From NCBI GenBank assembly GCA_020137815.1, contig CM035352.1, forward strand, positions 1,404,529 through 1,468,528: a stretch of DNA of 64,000 nt. Reading direction: 5' to 3'. A model generated the notes under the pieces. That model saw only the letters and a list, made by a program, of their open reading frames with translations, did no database searches and was not told where the DNA came from. The position numbers and the translations under genes are program-made. The first letter of the stretch is position 1. Each line of letters begins with the position of its first letter. The DNA is from Hormiphora californensis. Its lineage: Eukaryota > Ctenophora > Tentaculata > Cydippida > Pleurobrachiidae. Positions 1-11,160 of this stretch are shown here, one piece after another.

Positions 1-948
1 AGCCCCACAACCATGGTTATCCAGATGACCGACAGAGTGTGTGATTGCTAGTGTGAACTCAGTTATCACTATGTAACGAGCTGCTATAAAAGATGAAACG
101 CACCAACCGGCTGGTATAACGTTATACTTATAGGCCATGTACCACCAACGCATACCATGCATATTACGCAGTGAATTATGAGGTATCATGATAATGATAC
201 CCTCAATTCACCACACCTACAGTCCTATAACGGTTGAAATCTTGTTCCTTTTGACACTCCGGGCCGGGGTTGGATAAATATTAAATCATAAATAGTAAAT
301 AATAAATTTAGCAGGGACTGACTGTACCAACTGTATGTTTGTTCTGCCAGGTATAAACACTGTATACCCAGCAGTCACGCTGCATACGGCACAAAACATG
401 CACATTTCATGAAATTGCCAAATTAAACCAAATACCACAATCATATTATGTACAGTCAAGTCAATATTGGGCCACATACTTGGTGACGCAGTCACCCTTA
501 CAACTCGCGCGCGTAGCGCGCGAAAACGAAGCCCGCGAAGCGGGCTGAGAGGTGATGGCATCACCAGAGGTGATGGCATCACCAAGCCACATGGCATCAC
601 CAAGCCACATGGCATCACCAAGCCACATACAATAACTTTGATATTATTCGCACCTTGATATCAAATCACACTGGAGGTGCGAGATGTCACAACTTGCCTC
701 TTAATGCCTGTCAAATGCTGTCTGGCGCCGCGACCCCATCTGAGCGCAAATCAAATGGGGTATGGCGCCGCCATACAGGTCAAATGTCTATATAGTCTGT
801 TAGACAGTGTCACACATGAAGTCTTTAGACAGTGTCACACAAGTAAAATGTCTTTGAGTCTGTTCCCTGTATCCAGATCTGTTTCAGTAAGTCCCAACCA
901 GTGTTGTAGTCACGTGTTGTCCATATATGGTAGTGTGTATCACATACC
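1..948. other. No gene recognised; small hairpin repeats
   Basis: I see no convincing coding exon here. At about 505-625 there is a cluster of short palindromes: a GCGCGCGTAGCGCGCG type hairpin, a GCCCGCGAAGCGGGC hairpin, and then a GATGGCATCACC hairpin followed by repeated CACATGGCATCACCAAGC units. Open frames in this stretch are short and unsupported. Confidence 0.5.
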
Positions 949-3900
949 TCAATCAGTTATGTGAATAACGGTAGCGAATACTGCACAAAACACCAACAGA
1001 AGGATGGTAGGTAGAAGAGGGTATCCCATGTTGGGGTTGAATTGGCAGTAGTAGCTCTTTTTAGGCGTCCAACCCTTGGCATCGTTACTGCAAACAAACG
1101 CTTGTTCTTCTGAGCTCTTTTCGTCATACACTAGTTGCCAGTTACTGCACAGAGTAAAGTGTTATAACTGTGAATTCATTATTATGAATGATATTGAATA
1201 TTACGTCATCAAATACTAATATACTAAAAGTGATTGAACAGTATAATATAATAACAGGAACCTCTACATGAAAACCAGGAACGGACCGAATTAGGAAATA
1301 CTGGTCCCTGATTGGCTGATAACCAGTCACGTGACCTAAATAACGAGTTCTGATTGGTTGTTTACTTGTTTCGGTCGGTTCCTGATGAAAACTCACGGCA
1401 TGCAGGAGACGGTGACTGCCTCTGCTACATCAGTAAGATCAGCAGAGAATGCATAGGGAGGGTCACCTGACCGGGTTCCCACTGCCTTGCCAGTGAACTT
1501 TAGTGCTGGTAGGGTGTTGATCGTCCTATCATCACAACCCGCTGCAGGAGTATAGGAAGTATAGGGAGTATAGGGAGTATAGGGAGTATCATGTGAGCAC
1601 TTAGCGGGTTTAAGTAATTGCGGACTAAGGAGTGGACCACAACAAGGTGGACCCTTTTCTAAATAACAAATTAGAATTGGACTCTAATTATCAAATTAGA
1701 ATTGGACTCACGTTTACAAGCGTGCACTTTATCATACGTTGGATTATAACCCCCTGACTCCTGACATTTAAAAGTGGCGGATCCCTCGTCCCCCACTGGC
1801 CGGGTAAACTTGTCCAGGCATGTCACGGTGCTTGCTACACCGGTGTATTTAACAGGTGTACCAGTAGCGTTGACCACTACTGAGTTAGCCGGGTGGGAGA
1901 CTAGGTAGAGGGTGCTGTCCAGGGGCAGACTTGTACAACCAACTGCATGCAGGTAGATCATGGTGTTATGGGATATAATGGGGATATAATCAAATATTAA
2001 TTAGTTTCGATGCCCGGGACGAGGCAACGGGCGTATCTATAATAGCACATCTCTCGCACAATTATAATTACCCGCACAGAAACTGCTATACTCCTTCCCT
2101 GAGCTGTCTTTGAAGATGTCAGGGCTGAACGCCTTGGTGTCACAATACACGTTAATGTATCCAGAGGAATCTACCGTGTCGTTCACCAATGCTTAAAGAT
2201 AACATAACTTTTTAGAAAAATTAATTCTTCTTGAAGAGTATAGATTGTCAAATATCCAAGTTTTGATGATTCTCAACAATCAATATTTTACGAACTTGGG
2301 TTGGCTAAGCGTATAGCGTTAATAAAGGTCTGTTCAGGATCGTTAGTGCACCTCACTTGGACATTGTACCCACTCTTAACCTGAAAGCATCAAATTAGAG
2401 CTTTTTCATTGAAGTTAGAGCTATGATATTCTTAACTTATCTGTACTAGATTGAGAGGGTAAGAATACAATATGTACATACTCTAGTTATGGATTGAGAG
2501 CTATAGTAACCATCTATTTTTCATACCTTTCGTTCCAAGTAACTGAGATATTGGCCGGGAGTAATGCTAAGGCCCTTGGATCTCCAATTCTCGGGGAGGG
2601 TGCAATCGTCAGCGTATTTTATACCTGAATTAATTTCAATAATTGTACTAGCTGGGACGTATCGTATTGTCCTGTGGAGTACTAAAAAATTCAAAGATTC
2701 TCTACTACCTGAGGAGCGTTTGATTGCGGATACATTTGTCCCAGCTGTTTCCGCTAACTGTGTATCTGACAGGGTCTTGCTCCACACTGAGATGAGACAT
2801 CATTATAAGAGTGGTTATATTGACTGATATTACAGAACTGTGATAGAACCACATGTCGTAGTCATGTCATAGTCATGTCATAATAAATTATGTTTGGTTT
2901 GTGTGGCTCACACCGAATTATGAAAGAGGGTTCGCTAGGTCAAGGTAGTATAGTTGACACATACCAAGAAGTGAAGATGAACAAATGAGAATTAAGATGA
3001 TCACCATAGCAACTGCAGATCCACATGGAAACACTAACTAGTACAGAACTGGACTGATATGCTGGTGTGTGTGGAGACTTTATAGGACAGACAGCGTGGT
3101 GTAGTAGACAGCTATAAAACAGGATGCTAGGACAGACAGCGTGGTGTAGTAGACAGCTATAAAACAGGGTGCTAGGACAGACAGCGTGGTGTAGTAGACA
3201 GCTATAAAACAGGATGCTAGGACAGACAGCGTGGTGTAGTAGACAGCTATAAAACAGGATGCTAGGACAGACAGCGTGGTGTAGTAGACAGCTATAAAAC
3301 AGGGTGCTAGGACAGACAGCGTGGTGTAGTAGACAGCTATAAAACAGGGTGCTAGGACAGACAGCGTGGTGTAGTAGACAGCTATAAAACAGGATGCTAG
3401 GACAGACAGCGTGGTGTAGTAGACAGCTATAAAACAGGGTGCTAGGACAGACAGCGTGGTGTAGTAGACAGCTATAAAACAGGGTGCTAGGACAGACAGC
3501 GTGGTGTAGTAGACAGCTGTAAAACAGGATGCTAGGACAGACAGCGTGGTGTAGTAGACAGCTATAAAACAGGATGCTAGGACAGACAGCGTGGTGTAGT
3601 AGACAGCTATAAAACAGGATGCTAGGACAGACAGCATATAATATAGTTGCCAAGTATGGACTCCATAGAATTAGAAGAGGATATCCGTAGATTTAGCATC
3701 CGACCCCCTAAATGTTTTGACTATGGAGTGGTTTATGTGGACTCCAAATTGTTGAATTGTTCATACTGCGGAGCACGGAAACAGTCAGTGGCGTAGCCAG
3801 GGTTTTGAGCATGGTAGTGCATTAAGAATTTGAAGTAGTGCACCTTTGAAGTTTGATGACGGAAAATTTTACCGATTTTTGTCGATTTTTGACAATCTGA

Positions 3901-6430
3901 GAGCAATTTGAAACAATATGAAGGAGGCACACTGCACACTGCACAGCCCCCACGAGCAGGGTCCAGGGATTGCAAGCCCTGGTGGGGTCGTGGGGCGAAG
4001 CCCCCGGAAATTTTTCCTGATTTTTGTCAATTTTGACAATCTGAGAGCAATTTGAAAACAATAATTCAAGCAATATGTCGGGAATAATTAATAAAGCCCC
4101 CACTAGCAGGGTCCAGGGACTGCAAGCCCTGGTGGGGGCGTGGGGCGAAGCCCCCAGAATTTTTTCCCCGATTTCTGCCAATTTTGACAATCTTAGAGCA
4201 TTTTGAAAACATTATTTCAAACAATATGAAGATTGAAGGAGCTATAATAAGAGTAGTGTCAAGTGTGTATAAAGACGTGTGTAGGTGTTAGGTGGTACAA
4301 TCTTATCACGATGACCGATGATTCGACAAGAGGTATAGGCTTTCACGTGTGACGTGCTACTCAAGTTAAAATTGGCTCCCCGCTCCAACTCCCGAAATGT
4401 AAGGGGCGCCATTCTCCGAAATTTAAGGGGCGCCATGGCGCCCCCTGCGCCCCCCCTCCCTCCCCTACATGCGTGAGTATCGTTCCAACTTCCTAGCACA
4501 GAACCGTCTACAACAAACTCGGGACACACTGTAATGGATTGAAATGGTGTTGGGAGATTTTAGTTGCAGCTGATCACCATTTTCAACAATCATACTACTT
4601 ACTATTCAAATTGTCAGTGCTACATCACCTAGCAACTACACCTGCACGTGCAATTATTAGAGCAACTTAGAAACCTCACTCCCAGTTGCAGTTTTGGGTA
4701 CTAAGGGGAATTCAATTCTGCACGTGCATTCTTTTACTTTTGTCCTGATGTCTAGCTCTTCCACCCCAAGCGCTATTCGGCAACGTTTATGATCTAGGTC
4801 CAGGAGAACTGCTGCTGTCAGGGAGCAGGCTAGAGAATATGACAGATTACGCCAACGTGTTCAAGCGAGCCAATCAACGACTACTGGTAGCTTTACCCAA
4901 CGTCGCCCAAGTCGAATATATGTAGAAATCTCCAAATCGGCTACATAGCGGCCAAGTTTTCACGTGATGAGTTTCTGGAACAGCACTGCACCTCCCTGAC
5001 ATTGATCTCTTAAATTCGCACCTTGACATTGTCAGGAAGCCCAAAGCGTACAACAACATGGGCAGGGAGAAAGTGAGAGATAGGCTAGGAACGGATGGTG
5101 CAGGTGATTTCAGCGTTCCCTAATCCAGCTACCATTTCCCCGAAATTCGCCCGTAGGGCGAACGGGCCTACTAGTACAGTATAAGAGGATTAAAGGATTA
5201 TTATACATCCCCAAATTTGTACCGAACCTGATAAAATACCTAAGTTTCCTGCAGAGAGGAGCATCAATGTTCCACTCTCCGTCTCGCACGTGCTTCTTTT
5301 GACAGTCGATGGCCGCCGTCAAAGATTATATTCAAGATCAGTGTCGTTCCAACTTCCTAGCACAGAACCATCTACAAAGCGCTTGTTGAGTAACAAAGCG
5401 CCGTAGGATCTGTCAGAGCATTGACCCTATCAGCTGGGATTATCTCAGATGAAGCTGGTCCCTGATTGGCTGATAACCAGTCACGTGACCTAAATAACGA
5501 GTTCTGATTGGTCAGAGCATTCGCCTGACCCTATCAGCTGGGATTATCTCAGATGAAGCTGTAAGATCTGAACTGAAGCTGAGTATGGGGGAAAACGGAG
5601 ATCATTTCGACCAGTTACCTAACCCACGAATCTACAGCAAGCAGACGTTTATCTTCCCCGGTAATTATAGAATGGATTGAGAGAGAACAGCAGGGATTTT
5701 ACAAAAATTATCTTGGCCGTACTCAGATAATTTTTAAAGAAATTCCCTGCTGTTCAGCAGCACTAGTGAGATATCTATGTTAGTCTAACTTGGCAGGTGA
5801 GTAGAACTTCACTCCTAATAAAAGGCTGCAATAAAAGGCTGCGATATAAAGGCTGCAATAAAAAAATGCAAAAAAGGCTGCAATAAAAGGCTGCAATAAA
5901 AGGCTGCAATAAAAGGCTGCAGTGGATCACGTATCCAACTAGACTAAAGCGGGAAATAGACCGAATCGCCAATTGGCGCCACGTGACGAAAATCAACTTG
6001 GCGCCAATGGCGATGGTCATACTATTTTTCACTCACCTGCACGTCACCAAAAGTTGGCGCCATCAGCGCCAGTTTTTGGCGCCGATTTGATGCTAATTTG
6101 GCGCCAATTGCGCATCGCCAATATTTGGCGCCAATGCAACTGCTTACCTAGTTGTCTACAAAGAGGGGCATCAATGTTCCACTCTACGTCGGAATTACAG
6201 GTCCTCTCAGAGCTACCATCTCGCAAGTGCTTCTTCTGACAGTTGATGGTCACTGTCTGTCCAGGATCAGTATCGTTCCAACTTCCTAGCACAGAACCGT
6301 CTACAACAAACCCGGGACACACTGCAATGGATTGAAATGGTGTTGGGAGATTTTAGTTGCTGCTGATAACGGCTATACACCATTATCATGACTAGTAAAA
6401 CTGGGGCGATCGTACCGATCGCAAATCAAA

Positions 6431-6515
<85 letters not shown>

Positions 6516-7416
6516 CCTTTTATGTATGTGATGTGACCCCTCATAGCTGAAGACGTGATACACAGTGATCTCGAAAGCTTCTGTCAATTTATTTGATTTA
6601 GTACCATCATATCGTTGTCTATCTTGTTAGTGACCCCTCAAGTTCGCAAGCACTTGTGATACGTGATACCTACGAATCACGTCGTCACACTGACGGATCA
6701 CGTCGACACACGGACGATAGGGTGTCACATTTCCGTCAAATTTACATTAGATATACAGTCGGACCCCGATTTAACGGCCCCCGATTTAGCGGCACCCCGA
6801 TTTAACGGCAGCATAATCTTGCCCCGATATAGAAAATCAACCATATTTGACCCCGATTTAGCGGACACCCCTATTTAACGGACAAAACCCTTTCCCCCGA
6901 GGGTGCCGTTAAATCGGGGTCCGACTGTAGTTAGATTAGATTAGATAGATATCAACATGAACAATACAGTATTTATTTGCTTCTAGTTTATACCTGTTGG
7001 TTTTGCTCTGTAGCTGTCAGATGCAGTGTCCGAGGAGTGAAATTTTATCTTCTCCACATCTCCTCCCCACTTTGATACACAGCGAGTATCACTACTGTCA
7101 CTGAACTGGTAGTGCAGTACCTCCACCCCGTTGCACTCTATACTGAGGTTGGTAGCCGTCTTTCGAATTGTCCACATCTTGTTAACTTCCTCGGGTGGTT
7201 GTACTGGGAGGGAGGTCCATCCGGTGCAGTAGATGATGAAGTATTTGATAGGAGAGGTAAACAACACCTTCACCCATCCAATGTAACTCTCATCTGCAGT
7301 GTATGTATAAAACTGAATCTTCTCCTCACTCTCGACGGTAGAGTTGGTTTTGATTTGAAGAGGGGTGCTCTCCAGATCAAATGGGATGTATGAACTATGT
7401 ACCGCTGGACTCCACG
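949..7416 (-). CDS. Membrane-anchored FAMeT-like / sushi-domain extracellular protein (5' end missing)
   Basis: This is a multi-exon minus-strand gene. The best exons are 6994-7416, 6148-6321, 2072-2191, 1712-1942 and 949-1130. All have good splice sites, and several have phase 1 at both ends, as is usual for shuffled extracellular modules. The first exon carries a W/C-rich segment (CTGWTSLP, then MWTI, CNGVEVLHYQF and KIKFHSSDTASDSYR) resembling the farnesoic acid O-methyltransferase-like (FAMeT) domain found in invertebrate secreted proteins. Exon 6148-6321 is a sushi/CCP module (CPGFVVDGSVLG, GQTVTINC, RDGSSERTC, WNIDAPLC). The last exon ends in a hydrophobic stretch (YPLLPTILLLVFCAVFATVI) and a four-residue tail, so it is a type I membrane or GPI-anchored protein. 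Further exons are probable at 2521-2790 and 2310-2383, but I could not fix their phase. No signal-peptide exon was found; it would lie beyond 7.4 kb. A cell-surface recognition role is inferred. Confidence 0.55.
1276..1384 (+). mobile_element. 109-bp hAT-type MITE, copy 1 (8-bp TSD)
   Basis: Terminal inverted repeats read CAGGAAC(C/G)GACCGAA and TTCGGTCGGTTCCTG. The copy is flanked by a perfect 8-bp direct repeat, ATGAAAAC, at 1268-1275 and 1385-1392. The interior carries GATTGGCT, GTCACGTGAC and GATTGGTT. Sister copies lie at 18395, 31309, 33991 and 49431, with a fragment near 5456. Confidence 0.85.
3086..3636. repeat. 45-bp minisatellite, about 12 copies
   Basis: Tandem units start GACAGACAGCGTGGTGTAGT and differ at a few sites (aggAtgc/aggGtgc). 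Since 45 is a multiple of three, long open frames with a 15-residue period run through the array; I treat them as by-products. Confidence 0.95.
3790..4215. repeat. Interspersed repeat with a GGGGCGAAGCCCCC hairpin
   Basis: Two near-identical modules of about 70 bp (3946-4017 and 4097-4167) carry AGCAGGGTCCAGGGA, GCAAGCCCTGGTGGGG and GTGGGGCGAAGCCCCC. They are separated by a repeated ATTTTGACAATCTGAGAGCA module, itself present three times. A related piece lies near 45895-45940. No coding capacity was recognised. Confidence 0.7.
4463..4531 (-). pseudogene. Truncated copy of a sushi exon
   Basis: Minus-strand sequence reproduces the start of exon 6148-6321 (acceptor, then CPEFVVDGSVLGSWNDT) and stops abruptly at unrelated GC-rich sequence. 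The upstream flank TGTTGGGAGATTTTAGTTGC is also shared with the intact exon (4548 and 6340), so this is a partial segmental duplication. Confidence 0.75.
5218..5355 (-). pseudogene. Degenerate copy of a sushi exon
   Basis: Minus-strand sequence is recognisably the same sushi exon (GSWNDTD, then DCQKKHVRDG, then WNIDAPLCRKL), with internal deletions that break the frame and remove part of the module. It is a second decayed duplicate of exon 6148-6321. Confidence 0.7.
5412..5560. repeat. MITE core fragment between 45-bp direct repeats
   Basis: GTCAGAGCATT(..)CCTATC followed by AGCTGGGATTATCTCAGATG occurs twice, at 5412-5455 and 5511-5560. A truncated core of the 109-bp MITE (5456-5511, including GTCACGTGAC) sits exactly between the two copies. 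Confidence 0.7.
5820..5925. repeat. Short tandem repeat (AATAAAAGGCTGC)n
   Basis: About eight imperfect copies of a unit of roughly 13 bp, AATAAAAGGCTGC, lie in the intron of the sushi gene. Confidence 0.85.
5968..6135. promoter_or_regulatory. Cluster of TTGGCGCCAA palindromes
   Basis: Six GGCGCC-centred sites, most in the form TTGGCGCC(A), lie within about 165 bp directly downstream (minus sense) of the sushi exon. The motif matches E2F-type (TTTSGCGC) half-sites back to back. Function is inferred; a diverged tandem repeat is the alternative. Confidence 0.4.
6434..6508. repeat. (CT)n microsatellite
   Basis: Uninterrupted CT dinucleotide run of about 75 bp. Confidence 0.97.
6756..6927. mobile_element. 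172-bp pogo/Tigger-like MITE with TA target site
   Basis: Inverted termini CAGTCGGACCCCGATTTA and TAAATCGGGGTCCGACTG are flanked by TA on both sides. The interior is built from repeated CCCCGATTTA(A/G)CGG units. A second copy of the same length lies at 47976-48147, and shorter relatives at about 32165 and 56725. TIR form and TA duplication suit Tc1/mariner-pogo families. Confidence 0.8.
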
Positions 7417-7458
7417 CTGAAATGTGACATATATATATATATATATATATATATACTA

Positions 7459-7710
7459 GACCAAAAATCAAAGGAAATTTGTTTGGAAAACCCGTGGCCT
7501 TTTGTCGATACTTGACGCTGCGGGAAATACACCCAAACATCTGAGCTACTTATAGGTATCGTTGTGCCATCTCTCTCCAAGTTCTAACACACGCACACTC
7601 TCTCTCACTCTTCCTCGCGTCTTGCTCTGACGAAGGGTGCATTTCCCGCAGCGTCAAGTATCGACAAAAGGCCACGGGTTTTCCAAACAAATTTCCTTTG
7701 TTTTTTGGTC
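7459..7710. mobile_element. 252-bp inverted-repeat element with TA target site
   Basis: Arms of roughly 70 bp, beginning GACCAAAAATCAAAGGAAAT and ending in its near complement, enclose a short CT-rich centre. TA dinucleotides flank both ends. It inserted next to an (AT)n run, just upstream (minus sense) of the FAMeT-like exon. Confidence 0.8.
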
Positions 7711-7740
7711 TAGTTTCTCAGGATTTTTGTAAACAGGTAT

Positions 7741-8680
7741 CATAAATATGCAAATAATGGCTAAACGGTGGGAGATACAACTTTTTGTCTGGGGAACGAC
7801 CCCCCATAAATCGATTATTCTGTGTCGAAATATGTCGATGAAAACTTTCTAGGACCAGCTGAAGTGGAAATATTCAGAATATGCATTAAATCATGAATTG
7901 GCGCATAAATATGCAAATAACAGCTAAACGGTGCGAGATACGACTTTTTGTCCCGGGGACGACCCCCCATAAATCGACTATTCTGCGTCGGAATATGTCC
8001 ATAAAAAGTTTCTAGGACAAGCTGAAGTGGAAATATTCAGAATATGCATTAAATCATGAATTGGCGCATAAATATGCAAATAACGGCTAAACGGTGCGAG
8101 ATACGACTTTTTGTCCAGGGCACGACCCCCCATAAATCGACTATTCTGCGTCGGAATATGTCCATAAAAAGTTTCTAGGACCAGCTGAAGTGGAAATATT
8201 CAGAATATGCATAAAATCATGAATTGGCGCATAAATATGCAAATAAAGGATAAACGGTGTGAGATACGACTTTTTGTCCGGGGAACGACCCCCCATAAAT
8301 CGACTATTCTGCGTCGGAATATGTCCATGAAAACTTTCTAGGACCAGCTGAAGTGGAAATATTCAGAATATGCATTAAATCATGAATTGGCGCATAAATA
8401 TGCAAATATAGGATAAACGGTGCGAGATACGACTTTTTGTCCGGGGAACGACCCCCCATAAATCGACTATTCTGCGTCGGAATATGTCCATGAAAACTTT
8501 CTAGGACCAGCTGAAGTGGAAATATTCAGAATATGCATTAAATCATGAATTGGCGCATAAATATGCAAATAACGGCTAAACGGTGTGAGATACGACTTTT
8601 TGTCTGGGGAACGACCCCCCATAAATCGACTATTCTGCGTCGGAATATGTCCATGAAAACTTTCTAAAACTAGTTAATAC
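7741..8680. repeat. 163-bp satellite array (about six units)
   Basis: The phrase CATAAATATGCAAATAA recurs at 7741, 7904, 8067, 8230, 8393 and 8556, an exact 163-bp spacing. Each unit contains the octamer ATGCAAAT and a GACCCCCCATAAATCGACTA segment. Confidence 0.95.
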
Positions 8681-8879
8681 CGATATATTCATAAAATTTT
8701 ACATAAATTATGCATAATTTATGACTTCCCATACTCAAATCAAGATTTTATATAGCCTATTACACGTAGAATAGTCGATTTATGGGGGGTCTTCCCCGGG
8801 ACAAAAAGCTCTAAATCCAGCCGTTTTCGCTCTAAGTGTTTTGCAAAAAGGTGGTGCGTATGTATGTATGTATGTATTA

Positions 8880-9292
8880 GTCCAAAAACCAATTAAATAA
8901 ATTAGTTTGGATGCCCGGGCCCATTTGGTGTCACGGGGGTAAAACCTTTAGGCTACTGTCATAAATAATGGCATATCTCGTTTATTTTTCTATACACATC
9001 TCTCGTTTTTCTTTTCTCTTTCTCTCCATCCCTCTATCTCTTTCTCCCTCTTTTCCTCTTTCTCCCACTCTCCACCTCCATATTTCCCTCTTTCTCTTTT
9101 TTTCTCTCTTTTATTTATATTTCTCTTACTATCTCTCCGTCTTTCTCGATATATCTCACTCTTTATATCACAATTTGTTTTTCTTTATCTCTCTCGATAT
9201 TCATCATTTATGACAGTAGCCTAAAGGTTTTACCCCCGTGACACCAAATGGGCCCGGGCATCCAAACTAATTTATTTAATTGGTTTTTGGAC
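8880..9292. mobile_element. 413-bp inverted-repeat element inside the satellite
   Basis: Arms of about 88 bp begin GTCCAAAAACCAATTAAATA and end in the complement; they contain GCCCGGGCCCATTTGG. TA flanks both ends. The centre is pyrimidine-rich. The terminal sequence G(A/T)CCAAAAA matches the element at 7459-7710, suggesting one family. Confidence 0.85.
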
Positions 9293-9299
9293 TAAATTT

Positions 9300-9870
9300 C
9301 TGTTCTTTTTGGTGTAATAAATCGACTATTTTGAGTCGGAATATACCCAAGAAAACGTTTTAGGGTCAGCCGAAGTGGAAATTTTAAAGGGTATGCATAA
9401 AATCATGAATTTGAGCATAAATATGCAAATAACGGCTAAACGGTGCGAGATACGAATTTTTGTCCGGGGGACGACCCCCCACAAATCGACTATTTTGAGT
9501 CGGAACATACCCAAGAAAACGTTCTAGGGTCAGCCGAAGTGGAAATTTTAAAGAATATGCATAAATTTGAGCATAAATATGCAAATAACGGCTAAACGGT
9601 GCGAGATACGAATTTTTGTCCGGGGGACGACCCCCCATATATCGACTATTTTGAGTCGGAATATACCCAAGAAAACGTTCTAGGGTCAGCCGAAGTGAAC
9701 ATTACAACGGTTATGCATAAAATCATGAATTAGAGCATAAATATGCAAATAACGGCTAAACGGTGCGAGATACGAATTTTTGTCCGGGGGACGACCCCCC
9801 ATAAATCGACTATTTTGAGTCGGAATATACCCATGAAAACGTTTTAGGACGAGCCGAAGTGGAGATATAA
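9300..9870. repeat. Second block of the 163-bp satellite family
   Basis: Diverged units share GCATAAATATGCAAATAACG and ACGACCCCCCA(C/T)AAATCG, with starts near 9416, 9572 and 9736. They form a separate subfamily (for example AATTTTTGTCCGGGGG) from the array at 7741-8680. A short (ATGAATAATTA)n run follows at 9890-9925. Confidence 0.85.
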
Positions 9871-10019
9871 TGCAATTAAGTTATTAAAATGAATAATTAA
9901 TGAATAATTAATGAATAATTAATGAACTATGGCGATTTCGAAGTTTTCACATAGCCTATACCACGCCAAATAATGCAAGGAACCAATGTTCCAAACGGCA
10001 AGTCTCTACTATTTCTGGT

Positions 10020-10800
10020 TTAGGAGAACACTCAATCTCCTCCCCTCCCGTCCCCTCCCCTCCCGTCCCCTCCCTTACATTTTTGCATTTTGGGACCCCT
10101 CTGGCAAATTTTTACCTTACATCCGATCATTCTGAAATTTTGTATGCCTCTTCTCCTATATGAGGGCCCTTAGAGTACAAAATTTCATCCCTCTAATTCA
10201 TCTGGAACATGCATTTTTAAAGCATCAAAAACCCCGAAATTTGCAATGGTATATAGTAGCACTGGCAGGTTAACGCGCTTGTGTGTAGAAGTGTTCCGTG
10301 TGCTCTCTCTTTTATTTTTTGAGTTAGAGGGTATTTCTAAGGTGGGGGCTCTGCCCCCACACCCCCGTTTAAGGTGGGGGCTGCGCCCCCACACCCCCCT
10401 TTTGGGCCCGGGGCACTTGCCAGTGCTATGATACAGAGTAAGCGTTTGGGACCCCCCTCGTAACTTTTGAACGGAACCATCGATCCACTTGAAATTTTGA
10501 ACACTAATAGATATCATTGAGGTAGCTTTACATACAAAATTTCAGTTTCCTAGCTTGTCGGGAACATGGTTTAATAGACGCTCAAAAAGGGCCAAAGTCG
10601 CATCCGTATGGTATACTGCACTGGCCCCGAATCGGGCAAAATTAAATTTTCCGCGCCTGAGTTTATCCTTTCAGATTTGATCTTATAATGTTCTAGGATG
10701 ACCTTAGAAGGGGTGGGATGGTTTTTTCATTGCTGGGGGCTTTGCCCCCAGACCCCCATTAGGCCACGGGGCACTTGCCAGTGCAGTGATATATATATAT
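10020..10800. repeat. GC-rich hairpin repeat modules
   Basis: A C-rich tract (CTCCCCTCCCGTCCCCTCCC, 10030-10075) is followed by two related modules, each with a GGGGGCT(T/C)TGCCCCC-type hairpin and the phrase GGCACTTGCCAGTGC (10405 and 10770). The second module is followed by an (AT)n run. No gene was recognised. Confidence 0.65.
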
Positions 10801-10804
10801 ATAT

Positions 10805-11160
10805 AATAGGCCAGTCATGCGGCACAGACTGATCAAACTTGATCATGATCAGATGTGGTCAAGATCTTGATCAAGTCGTACAGACTGATCAGATCTGATC
10901 ATTTGATCAAACTAGTGGACAGTGAAATCAGTAAAAATAATTTACATCAAAACGAAAACAAAGTGTCCTGGTTTAGTAAAATTGAGTCTAATTGGCCTTA
11001 CTTGTCGGTAATACGTCTATATAATACGTCTATAATGTCAGACGTACTATAGACGTAATATAGACACATTATCAACGTAGAAGGAAGAAGATCTAATGAG
11101 ACGTAGTATAGACGTATTATCGACGAATTTTTGAAAAGCGTCTATTAACTTCCTGAGAAT
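10805..11160. repeat. TGATCA-rich segment and ATAGACGTA motifs
   Basis: Many TGATCA/AGATCT-type palindromes lie at 10825-10910. They are followed by repeated (T)ATAGACGTA motifs at 11015-11140 that resemble the sub-repeats of the adjacent foldback transposon. No gene was recognised. Confidence 0.6.

Noticed and set aside
2940-3653. 237- and 185-codon Cys-rich repeat proteins
   Set aside because: Produced by the 45-bp minisatellite, whose unit length is a multiple of three; two frames are open at once.
7741-9870. CRISPR-like array
   Set aside because: Units are contiguous 163-bp satellite monomers with no spacer variation, in an animal genome.
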